Source: Eretmocerus hayati (lineage: Eukaryota > Arthropoda > Insecta > Hymenoptera > Aphelinidae). Taken from it: a stretch of DNA of 64,000 nucleotides. The translations under genes were made by a program, and so were the position numbers. Of the stretch, positions 25,010 through 36,000 are shown one piece after another; position 1 is the stretch's first letter; every line of letters starts with the position of its first letter. The notes beneath the pieces were generated by a model. It saw only the letters and a program-made list of their open reading frames with translations. It was not told where the DNA came from and made no database searches. The stretch spans positions 65,028,282 to 65,092,281 of the forward strand of contig CM056741.1 in the NCBI GenBank assembly GCA_029851415.1, read 5' to 3'.

Positions 25010-25452
25010 TTTTCAGATTTTTTTCAACCCCCCAATGGGTCCTAGGGCCCATAAAAGGTCTATTTTAGGCTCCCTTTTAGCTTATTCTCAGAAAATCATA
25101 GCTCCGACTAGACTCAATCTTTTTGGACGTACTTCAGCGCATTTTCTTTGTAAGGACTAGTTCTTTTGAGAAAAAAATTGTCCGCCACCGATTATTGAGT
25201 CTAGCTTTGTAGGAGCTATTTGCTGTGAGCAGATTTTAGCGATTTTTGGGTCTTCTTACAAGTGATCTAGCTCCTACTAGACATTTGATAATCGACTTCT
25301 ACCAGTAGTCACTTTAAAGGTCTTGAAAATACCTACAATTCAACTACCGGTAAAAGTCGATTATCGTACTTCTTAAAGGAGCTATATCCGATACAAGTTG
25401 AGGAGTTTTGTAAAAATGCCAAACTTTGAGCTTAATTAGCGAAAATCGTTTT

Positions 25453-25644
25453 ATAGCACTCTAACCTAAAAATCGCAACTTTGAACATGATTTTTGGATT
25501 CTCGTGCTATTAAATATCATATGAAACTGCGTGCAGATGGGTAGTTTTGTTGCGAAGGACTTATAGCACTCGCTACGCTCGTGCCATAAACAGCCCTTCG
25601 TACAAAACTACCCATCTACGTGCAGTGTCATAATAAGTATACTA
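25453..25644 (+). mobile_element. T-tract multi-hairpin element, copy 3
   Basis: Starts ATAGCACTCTAACC after TTTT and ends AAGTATACTA before TTTTTT. The head pairs as in other copies. The second hairpin pairs TGCGTGCAGATGGGTAGTTT with its partner near 25600-25620, with an apical CTCGCTACGCTCG tip. The right arm of the host palindrome keeps the uninterrupted T run (near 26650), a direct empty site. Confidence 0.82.
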
Positions 25645-26802
25645 TTTTTTACTTTCGACCTTAAAACTATGCAAACATATTCTTCAACACAAGAACTACC
25701 AATATCAACAAGAATCTCTGGGCAGAAATTATTTTCTGATTTTTGCCATACGTTTAAAAATACAGTTTTTGACTTGTTGCTTGAAATACCAACACATTAG
25801 GCATGACCGCATATGCTAACATCTGAATTATCGTGCACCCATCTGGGTATGCGTGGAATTACTCCCCAAGTTACCCCAAACATGTGTAAAGAGTTCCGGA
25901 GGCAAGCCTCAAGCCATTAGAAGCGAGCTGGAGGTTCGAACCATCAGGTCCAAAAAGGGCATTATTTCGTCTATTTTGGGTCAGGCGAGCGAGGGCTCGA
26001 CTTTCCGTGTTCCTGCTCACAAACGACACGAGTGGCTAGAATAGGGATGGAGACAAGTTTTTCCGACTCAAAATGACTATCTCAACAATATTCCGGGGTC
26101 AATTTGTGCCGAGGATATCATCCAGTCCTTAAACGGCGTTGAACTCCGTAATTACAGGTTTTGCTCCTCTTTTGCAATGACGATAACTCATGAGCCCGGG
26201 CTACATTGACCCCGAAATCGTGTTTAGATAGTTATTTTAAGTCAGAGAAACACGTTCGTGTCCCTATTCTAGCCTTTCGTCTCGTTTGTGAGCAGGAACA
26301 CGGAGAATCGAGCCCTCGCGCCTACCCCAAAAAGGACGAAATATTGTCCATTTTGGACCTGATGGTTTAAACCTCCAGCTCGCTTCTGGCTAGAGGCTCG
26401 CCTCCGGAAGTTTTTGCCCATATTTGGGGGTGCTTGGGGTGGTAATTCCATCCAGATTCGTGCACATCAGATTAGATGGAAGCATATGCGAGCCATGCCT
26501 ATGTTGGTACTTTAAGCAACAGGTCAAAAACTGTATTTTTGAACGTATGCCAAATATCAGGAGATAATTTCTCCACCGAGATTCTTGTTGATATTGGTTA
26601 TAGTTCTTGTGTTGAAGAACATATTTGCATAGTTTTAAGGTGGAAAATAAAAAAAACGATTTTCACAAACTGAGCTGGAAGTTTGGCATTTTTACAGAAC
26701 TCCTCAACTTGTATCAGGTATAGTTCCTTTAGAAGTACGATAATCGACTTTTATCGGTGGTTAAATTGTAGGTTCTTTCAAGACCTTTGAAGTGACTACT
26801 GG

Positions 26803-26836
26803 TCACGGTCGTATAACGGCCGTTTATACGACCGTG
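26803..26836. mobile_element. 34-nt hairpin micro-insertion with 7-bp duplication
   Basis: A near-perfect palindrome (CACGGTCGTATAA at the left, its complement at the right) lies between two copies of CTACTGG (26796-26802 and 26837-26843). The other arm of the host palindrome has a single CTACTGG and no insert, so insertion with target duplication can be read directly. Confidence 0.8.
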
Positions 26837-27227
26837 CTACTGGTAAAAGTCGATTATCAAATGTCTATTAGGAGCTAGATCACTTGGAAGAAGACCCAAA
26901 AATCGCTAAAATCTGCTCACAGCAAATAGCTCCTACAAATCGCTAAACTCAATAATCGGTGGCGGAAATTTTTTTTTCTCAAAACAACTAGTCCTCACAA
27001 AGAAAATGCGCTGAAGTACGTCCAAAAAGATTGAGTCTAGTCGGAGCTATGATTTTCTGAGAATAGGCTGAAAAGGGTCCTAAAATGGACCTTTTATGGG
27101 CCCTAGGATCCATTGGGGAGTTGAACTAATTTTTTTGTACTATTCAAACATTATTACTACTGGATTTTGAGAATTTTTTTCAGACCCCCCTTGTGACGGC
27201 TCTGTCCGAAATGCTCCGAAGTGGCTC

Positions 27228-27428
27228 TGGTACATTATTGCCCTAGGTACGTAAGCTCACTTCGGGTGCTACAGCGGTTCTATAGAATCTATAGAACAGT
27301 CTGTCTCGGGTGAAGCGAGGGGAATAAGTCCGCGGTGCCTACAAATGGGCCTGAAGCACGGGGCGTTTTTCACCACGAGAACCCTAAAACCGCATTTGAA
27401 TGCGCATTTTTGGATTAGAATGATGAAC
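27228..27428 (-). mobile_element. T-tract multi-hairpin element, copy 4 (inverted)
   Basis: On the minus strand it begins near 27428 with ATCATTCTAATCCAAAAATG, then GGTTTTAGGGTTCTCGT, matching the head of the other copies, followed by a GC-rich hairpin region. It abuts the right end of the 2.5-kb palindrome. Its 3' end is not well defined. Confidence 0.6.
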
Positions 27429-28062
27429 AATCGAGAACAAAAGTTTCTTGTTTGTACTTCATGTGTTGGTTTTCATGAAGGCATCACGTAATACGAAACA
27501 TATTACACCTAGTATTTTTTGCTGCGCATTGCGGCCACAGATTTTAACCTTCGCGGCAAAACCTCGCAGCAAACGCGTTGAACTTTTTTGTTGGAACGAT
27601 TTGTTATAATCTCACGCAAGAAAAATATGAACAACAAAGAGAATTTTATGAGCCATTATAACTTAACATGTTTGGGAATACGAAATGTGCCAAAATGGAG
27701 TTCACCTCGCTCTTTGTGAACGATAGCGCAGTATTTTGCTCGAAAAATGAGTACACAATCGAATTCTGGAATTAATCAAGACCAGTCGCCAATACTTCGA
27801 AGCAAACAAACCAAGTCAACTCAAATGGAATCCGATCCGATCGGTCGGTTCGATCAAACTTTTGCACAACGTATTGTTTGGAATAATGTGAAAAACCCCC
27901 GGAAAACTCGGCGGAGAAGCCAAATGGAAAACATGAAAAATTCAAATAATTTCAAATCAAAAAAATCTTGCAAACTTCTATATTTTAAGGTGCTCACCGA
28001 ATGTTATGAGAAAATTTGGATTTTTCCAAAGTTTTTTTGTTTCCACGCTATTGCAGAAATGA

Positions 28063-28766
28063 CCCCGTGGAAACTGGGGGAAAAAAAGTCCGAGGAAAAA
28101 TCTGAAAAAATTTGCCCTGAGTAAGTCGCATTTTGTCAACCTAATGCCGTTGTCAAAGATGTTTGCTCACTCTCCTATTTTTTATAAATAAACATTCGAG
28201 TTATACCACCTAGTATTGCCCATTTCTCCGCGCCTAGAAACATAGACCTAGAAAGCCGATACGAGGACAAAAACATTTGCTCACCGTTGCTTTAACCTCA
28301 CTTGTATTTGCTCAGGCCTCAGGAGTTGGATAAATCATCATCAATTTTTAATAAACAATCAAAAACACTTCTTCCATCTCCAAGTACTGTACAATACAAT
28401 GCGCAGTGCGCATGCGCACCGCACGACACATTATACATATGCGCACTGCGCATTGTACAGTACTTGGAGATGGAAGAAGTGTTTTTGATTGTTTATTAAA
28501 AATTGATGATGATTTATCCAACTCTGAGGCCTGAGCAAATACAAGTGAGGTTAAAGCAACGGTGAGCAAATGTTTTTGTCCTCGTATCGGCTTTCTATGG
28601 GGAGAAATGGGCAATACTAGGTGGTATAACTCGAATGTTTATTTATAAAAAATTGGAGGGTGAGCAAACATTTTTGACGACGGCATTAGGTTAACAAAAT
28701 GCGACTTACTTAGGGCAAATTTTTTCAGATTTTTCTTCGGACTTTTTTCCCCCAGTTTCCACGGGG
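28063..28766. mobile_element. 704-bp near-perfect palindrome with ~10-bp target duplication
   Basis: Arms beginning CCCCGTGGAAACTGGGGG at each end pair to a centre near 28425, where GCGCACTGCGCATTGTAC-type sequences meet. The direct repeat TGCAGAAATG flanks it at 28052-28061 and 28767-28776. Target duplications of 8-11 bp are typical of Mutator-like elements and about 9 bp of Drosophila FB elements; the class is an inference. Open frames inside mirror each other and are not genes. Confidence 0.85.
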
Positions 28767-28776
28767 TGCAGAAATG

Positions 28777-31700
28777 CGAAAAATCAAAGTGGATGCGCTC
28801 ATTTAGAACGAGCGTGCACTATCTTACTTAATTGGCTCGAAACCACAATCCGCGGACCACATGCAAAATATCAACGGGTTTTTGATGATCCTGGTACCAG
28901 ACAGAAGCAAGTCATCGGAGGCGAGAAAAGACACGCAGGAGACGGAAATCAGGAATAGACATTTAGCCGGGAAAACCACTGGTATCCTCTTGTCACTCCT
29001 CGGCATCATATTTTCGTGCTGCGATTATGCGCTCTAACGGCGGGCCTCATATATTGCAATCCGGAAGTGTGGGTCCGTCTCGGCTTTGACGCCATGCGAT
29101 AGACGGATCATTGTACCCTTAAGTTTAAAAGTGATGTACCTGTCGTACTCGAGGCCCCGTGGGTATTTTCGCTCGTTAGTAGGCCACCAGACGTAACCTC
29201 GCCCCAGACTTAATCTCGTCGACACAATATCGAAGTACCCCTGTTCACGCGATAGGATTACCGCGTCGCGCTCCTTTTCGCCGCCCCGTCATATAAGTAA
29301 TCTCCGAGATTACGCAGGCCCACGTAGCAGACGAGACGCCATAGCGGTAATAGCATTATCCTGGAGGGCTGCTCCATGAAGAACGAGGCACCCGCTCTTT
29401 TGGGCCCGCCAGTCTTTAGTGCCAGATCATAAATGAAAGGTAAGTACTCTGATCTACGAGGTCGATTACACGTCTCGGTTACACTTCTCACGCCTACCCC
29501 GTCGACCGCAGAATCGTCCCCATAATTTGTTCGACCGATTTGGCTGGGCCCTAATTGCTCTTCCGATGCGGAGGTACGGAACCTGTCGGATTGTTTCCCT
29601 CATCCAAATTTCGAGGATCTTTCACCTGCGTATTGCTTACGGATGAAGACTTTGCAGGGGAAAACCCCAAACAGATTTATAAGACACACTAATGGCGGCG
29701 AGTGGCAGTCTGTTGTATACGTATACGTCAATGGTACAATCGCGAGTGTAAATTAGTTGTCTCGGAAAGTTGTCTAATTCGGATCACATAAACGTTTATG
29801 GTGGAACGAGCATGGGAGTACAGCATTTGATGACAAAAATCATGAATTTGGTCATTCATATTTTCTTACCGATTAATTTTACGATGAGCATGCGAAGTGT
29901 TAGTGAGACAGGCAAATAAGTGCCCAGTCTTTCGTGATTCTTAAAGTTTGAAAACTGATCTTGCAGATGTAGAAAGCATAGTCCAAAACATTAGCATTGA
30001 TATGTGGAAACCAGATACTAAAATTTTTTTGCAGAGATTCATATAGATTTTTGACTCAGCTATATAAACCAAATAATGATGTTACAGCGCAGGAATTGAA
30101 TTTTACATGATGAAGAGGCGGAAAACAAACAGCACTAAAATTCGGAACGGGGCCTAGAATATTGGTTTTCGCTTGCCAAGTGGGATATTTTCCCTCATAT
30201 TTTTCGACAGAAGTCAAGGTGGGGGTCGAAATGATTACAAAAACTTGAAAATTACCCAAAAACACGATTTTCTCATTAGCCGTGTGGGAAATGAAATAAA
30301 ACGAATACTTAGATGCCTACGAAATCGTGGAAACCTTGGCGATACCTAACAAAATTTCGCAAAGCACTAGGCTGTTTGCTTTCTCGCGACCATTTCTCAG
30401 AAGCGAGCAGCAACCTCATGAGCTCATTGCAAAGAATTAGTTGCGACCTCGAGCCGTATACAGTTTTTGGTGGTTGATTGATGGTGAAAGTCCACGATTG
30501 GAACTTACTTTCGTGATGAGTCAAAGACAAGATGAAATTTCAGCCCTCAATGTGGATTTTTCTCTTCTGGAAGGAATTCTCGTACCATTTTGACAGAAGC
30601 TCTGAGACTACCCAGTAAAATTTCCCTTCAAATAAAATCCATCATCCATCGGAGCCATCAGAGCTTTCTTTGTAGGACTTCTCCAAGATTCCCTATCGGC
30701 ATCAATCGAATAATATGGAATCCACCGGGGAGTCTCAAGACGACTCGACTAATGATAGGTGCGGCAATATGCTACTGTCACGCATTTTTTTGTTTGATCT
30801 TATGTGGGCTTCATTTTTATCTTACAGCAACGATTAGACCTGAAAAAAGAAAACATTCACTCCACCCCGTATCCCACTAAGCACATCGACGACCACAAAT
30901 TACCCAAGCCCACGAAGCCGAGCAAAAACCCAACGATGTACACACACCTGAATCTGTATAGGTACAAATTTCTTTCCCTCTCCGTAATCCTTCGATTACG
31001 TGCCCGTATACTGAGCTATCAATATTTACTAATCGATCTTCCGCCTGTCATGACAGATCGCCCATAGACGCTGTGCGCCACACACCCCTGTGACCCTACT
31101 TCGACAGTCCACGCTAACGAGAGTAAGGGTCTGACGTAATGGCTCCGTTTCAAAAGTCGCAACCGAGAGACTAATCGTTTTCAATTCTTATATAAGCAAA
31201 CCTGCTCTTAAAGCTCGACTAGAAATGCAGGGAAAATCTCGATCGGGTGGCTTTTACTTTTATACGTTTTGCATCGGTTAGATTCTCTCACACTCGTGTA
31301 TGATGATGCATCAGGTCGGGGAGGTGTGCCATCAGAGGGCACCCCGCTGAGACATTTTTGCCTCGCGTTGACATGCCTCCGCTGGCTCACATAATGACCA
31401 ACCTGGGGTAAGCAAAGAGCTCCCGTTGACTACTATAACACAGTGATGAAGCCACCATGCGATGAATGTTCAAATTGGCCCTTTTCGATCCAAGATTTCG
31501 TATTCACTGCGTTTATGGATATTGTTCAGAATAATTTTTTGTCACTGATCTGTTATTTGTGCTGCTTATTGTGTGAAGTGATGCGATTAGTGATTATTCA
31601 CTTTGATCGATTTTGATGTTGATAAGGATCCGTTCAAGATTTGTGCTATCAGTCATCGTCGCGATTGATTTCTCAGCTCCTTCAAGTGTCATTTTTTCAT

Positions 31701-32277
31701 CACAATAATGTTGCGTGTATATTGTCGATCCCAATTGAGGGCATTGATTACTATCATTAAATAGAAATTACAACAAAAGCGAATCAGAGAATACCAACAA
31801 GGAATCCGAGCGGAATGATCCAAAACCATATTGGTTGTATTTGGTTGTATTCATTACTTGTCTAATTTCATCTGATCTCTATAGCATTCGCTGGGATCCC
31901 ATTTTTGTTGGAATGATAGCCGTTGTGTAACCCTAATAATCATGAATTACCTATGATTTTTTGAGGGCACGTGACTTTTTTTTGCAACAATTTTCCGATG
32001 TTTGAGTACTTACAAAATTGCACAGAATTGATCGTTCAGCTCGTCGTCCAGAGTACTGATATAGAAGAAGAATCTGTGGAAATGCAGAAACATTATCTGC
32101 ATAGATATTTGATATCATTCCTCAAGTGTGTACTGTGTGAGATTCTTTAGAAGATGTTGAAGAAAATTTCAATTTAGATTGATAAATCTAGACTTGTGAG
32201 ATTGTCATGATACGATAAAATTGTATGGATTTTTATCAGGTACTTATCAAATTTTGACAATAAAAACTGGAAGAATT
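28777..32277. other. Gene-free stretch with a GC-richer section
   Basis: No supportable gene. The section at about 28820-29720 is GC- and CpG-richer than its surroundings, like the islands at 19 and 24 kb (it shares TGCAATCCGG with the first). The remainder is ordinary AT-rich DNA. Confidence 0.45.
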
Positions 32278-32281
32278 TTTT

Positions 32282-32469
32282 GTTACTCTAATTTAAAAGT
32301 CGCAACTTTGAATATAACTTTTAGGTATTCCTAATGTAAAACACTGTATGATACTGCGTGCAGATAGCTGGTTTTGTCACGAAGGACTTAACAATACTCG
32401 CTTGACTCTTATCATAATCAGTTCTTCGCACAAAACTACCCCTCAACTTACAGGGTCATGAAATTTTAT
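32282..32469 (+). mobile_element. Degenerate T-tract multi-hairpin element, copy 5
   Basis: Starts GTTACTCTAA after a T run. Resembles copy 3 across its length (ACTGCGTGCAGAT, CGAAGGACTTA, CAGTTCTTCG, ACAAAACTACCC). The second hairpin is weakened by substitutions and the 3' end is approximate. Confidence 0.65.
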
Positions 32470-33039
32470 TGTGTCTGATAAGCGTGGCTGAATTTCGAAT
32501 CGATTCGAATTCAATTCTAGATTTCGAGTGGATGAAGTTCATCAAGGGTCTGCTCAACTTGGACTTTAAATTTACGGGCAACTACTATAGTTTATTTTCG
32601 ATGGGAAATGAGTAAAACGTGCTTCCACTGTCCACTGTACGGAATATTGTATATGCACTTTTCGAGAAACTAATTCTCCACGAGAGACTTGAAATCGTTT
32701 ATCGCTGAGCCGTTTCGAGATTATCTTGATGAAGAAGTTCCTAAAAAATCGTCAAACAAGTGGAAGTGTAATTTAAAAAGAACCAGAGATCGAGTGTGAA
32801 AGTGAACATAGCATTGTGTCATGAACGCAAGCTTTTCGGCTCGCTTTTCGGTGTCTGGATGGGCTGAGCAGATATACCAACATGATCACATCTTTTCAGA
32901 ATTCACAGTCAGAAAAGTTTCTTGGTGAGGAGATGCGTATGGAAAATTGGTGACGTCTTATCTTAGTTTTCCAGTGCATGAGAGTGTACTGGTCCATCGT
33001 TATGAATAACATATTGGGAATAAGTATTTCGAATTGGGA

Positions 33040-36000
33040 AGAGATCACATTGTGATGTTAAGACGTAGAACGACTTTTAAACATTCTAAATATCGACACT
33101 TTTGAAAAAATGATCTCTGCTCCGATTTTGTCATTTCCGAAACAATAAAATTATTGAATAAAATTTCAGACGAGTAAATTTCTACATACATTCCCTTGCG
33201 AGTGTTCTGTCGAACGTATACATTTTGTATCCACTCCGAAACACAGTATCGACCGGAGAAGTCATCATTGTCAGTGGCATAACGGGGCGCCATTTTAGGT
33301 TTGGCATTTGTCGGGGTCGATGAAACATTAATTGCGGCCATGTTATGCGTGATGTGCACGAGGCGTCGAGAGATAGAGAGCGAGGGGCGAGATCATTTCG
33401 GGGTTCGTTGCTGGCAATTTTTTGCAGCCAAGCGATTCTCCTCCCCTACTTCTATAGGCCAATGTAGCAGCAAACCGCGTCATAACTATATTTTTCAATG
33501 AGGGGCAGATCATCGCCTCTCGCACCCCAAATATATATGGGATCGTTCGTATCAAGGGTTGCGTCTATCCGTCCCTTTATGTGCACGCGGCTAGGTTTCA
33601 AAGAGTCGAAAGATAGCGCGAGAAGGCTGGACTCGATTTCGTTCAGCACAGATGGGCATAAAAAACGGGGGGTTGAGAATGGGGTTTGTGGTTTGACCGA
33701 AAATCGAGATGAAGTGAGAGTGGAAATTGGATAAAAGGGGCTCAACCCCTATAGGCTGAAGCAGCAAAGTCAGTACACATTTGAGACAGACACGTCCCTC
33801 TTAATTGCGAAGAGGCAAGAGACGAGGCGTTATAACCTGGGCACTGTAAGCAAATGACGAGTTCTCATCGGGATGCCTGACTTTGAAAGCGGTTTGAGAT
33901 GATATTATGATTCATTTTATTCGGAGAACTAGGTATGGATCCAGAGTGTATGAGAAACTCGACGAAATGTTATCTGCTATTAACAAAAAAACTCGTAGTG
34001 TAAGGGTTGCTTGGAATGGTCGTTGTTGCAACTTTTTGAGAATTATCTCAATAAATTTTGTCACCATGGTCATGGCATCTTGTGCATACTGGAAAAGGAA
34101 CTTCAATTATGAAGCATAAGATTAATCCTCGGTTAATTGAACTTTGGTATGGAACTGAAGCAATATGAGAATACATAGATCTCACTTGGTGTTTTAGGAT
34201 ACTTTCGAAGGCCTTCCAGTTATAACCAATAGGCCTTCAATAGCAGAGTTGCCCAATCAATCAAGTTTTAAACGCAATATTACAATGAGCAAGATCATTT
34301 TTTGTTCAATTTTTGAAAATTTGCGTATCAGGTTTCACCCAGATCGCATGAGTTGGTTTGCATAATTATTGACGTTGTGGACAATTTTCACCATTTAGTC
34401 ATGAGAAAATCATGATTGCGACACTCGATGATCTTTAAAAAATCATATTTCCAGCGCGAGAAAGAACTCTCATGTAAATATCTCTTACAGACTTGATGGA
34501 TAACATCCATGGAAATTGGAACGAGTTTATGAATGATTCGAGACTCGATTTGAGAGACACAACTTTGACACACTGCATTTGTGCAGAAGCGTCGTTTTTG
34601 CACAGATTTTTAGTTCCCACTCACCAGTTTGTCAAAAAGTAGCATACGATATTGAGTCACCGGACATGGATTTCGCATTCTCGCGACGATGACAAAAAGT
34701 TACTGGAGATGCGAGATTAATTTTTGCGACCTTGTATCGTGAACTATTATTTAATGGTCTCCGGCCAACATTGAGTGAGTTTATACCCAGCTTTTGGATA
34801 CATTCATTTCAAAAATTTCGGTATCAAACAACTAACTAGCGTTGGATAAAAGTTATTCCGGGAAGGATATCTACGATCGATCCATTTCCAAATTTATTAT
34901 TTTATGAAGAGCTACTGTGACTTCTGAGGTATACGAGGTGTATAACACGCTCTATCAGGTTTGGTTAGAAGTAGTCCATTGATTAGTCAATTGATCAATG
35001 AATCAATGGTTGCGGGTATCAGTTGTTCCTTTCCGTTATGATTGATGAGTTCATGCCAAATAGACTTCTTTTTTGCCAGAAACGATATGATATTCCAGAG
35101 GATTTAAGCTGCATGCTCAGAATCCAATTCGCAGCAAAGTTTACTTGCTCTTATATATCTTTACGACAGTAGTGCTCACTCAATATTAAATCTCGATTGA
35201 GTTTTCGTGATCACTCGGATTACAATGCGATTTCGTCTCGCACTCGAGCTTACCTCACCCCTCGTAAGTGTCTGTTCTGGATTACATTTGGCTCAAGAGC
35301 GATCGAGGGCCAACATAATTCCAAAAGAAAATTTGATTTGCGCATGACGATCGTTTTTGGACACGCGACTGTAACATATACAGCCAAGCCGCAGGAAACA
35401 GAGGGTAAGTGGCTGGCGATTTGGCTTGTCGTGTACAGGAGGGTTGCTATTCGAAGCTCGATCGAATACGGCGCAGCACAAAGGGATATGACAGTGCCGA
35501 GGGTGAGAAAGGCCGAGGGCTGCGACAGGGGCGATGCTGCATTCATTGGACTTGGACTGATGTGGGGGGAAGAGAGGCAAGTTAGTTGGATGCTCGAGTA
35601 GGGGTGGCAAACGAGACGCCATCTTCGATTTAATCGTCGGGAAAATGGTGGCGTCATTGATGCGAGACTTTTTGCACTTATTGCAGATACGAAATTTTCT
35701 CAAGCTGAAGGAGGAATTTCCGATCCTTGTATTCAGGATATCGTTGTCTGTACACGAATATTCGCAAAAATCATGCAGCCATTTTTATTACTCTCAGTAT
35801 ATCGTCCTTTTCCGCAGGCGTGATGAGCAACGGGCAGCAATGCCGTTTCGGTCCGCGTATATTTTTATAGGCTTATTGCGAATAAGATGTTTGAGTGTTG
35901 ATTTTCTGCTCTTGAGTGATTTAACAGGGATTATATAATATTGGTATATAAATTATGATATCCGGGGAATGATAATTATTACGCTAGTGGTAGGTGGGAT
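33040..36000. other. Intergenic DNA 3' of huckebein with two GC-richer islands
   Basis: About 33290-33760 and 35200-35680 are richer in GC than their flanks and contain several overlapping open frames on both strands, as expected when stop codons become rare by composition. GCCAT-type words (33290, 35610, 35645) occur. They could be regulatory modules, but nothing decisive is visible. Confidence 0.35.

Larger units (their letters stand above)
24718..27227. mobile_element. 2.5-kb palindromic element carrying nested insertions
   Basis: Both ends read GAG-C/T-CA-C/T-TTCGGAGCATTTCG inward, and the arms pair through to a centre near 26130. Matching words include CTAGTCGGAGCTATGATTTT, AAAGTCGATTATC, TTCTTCAACACAAGAACTA and CGAACACGT-type stems. 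The left arm is interrupted by two multi-hairpin inserts (24824-25009, 25453-25644) absent from the right arm. The right arm has a 34-nt hairpin insert (26803-26836) absent from the left. No target duplication was confirmed and no coding frame is recognised. Confidence 0.78.

Noticed and set aside
25925..25945. GGTTCGAACC word resembling a tRNA B box
   Set aside because: No A box or cloverleaf at the right distance; it lies within the arm of a palindrome.
27747..28124. 125-codon Lys/Ser-rich open frame
   Set aside because: Its 3' part runs into the 704-bp palindrome, it has no recognisable domain, and its composition matches AT-rich background.
35197..35703. Three overlapping open frames of about 135 codons on both strands
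   Set aside because: They overlap in a GC-rich island, where stops are rare by composition. None shows a motif or splice context.
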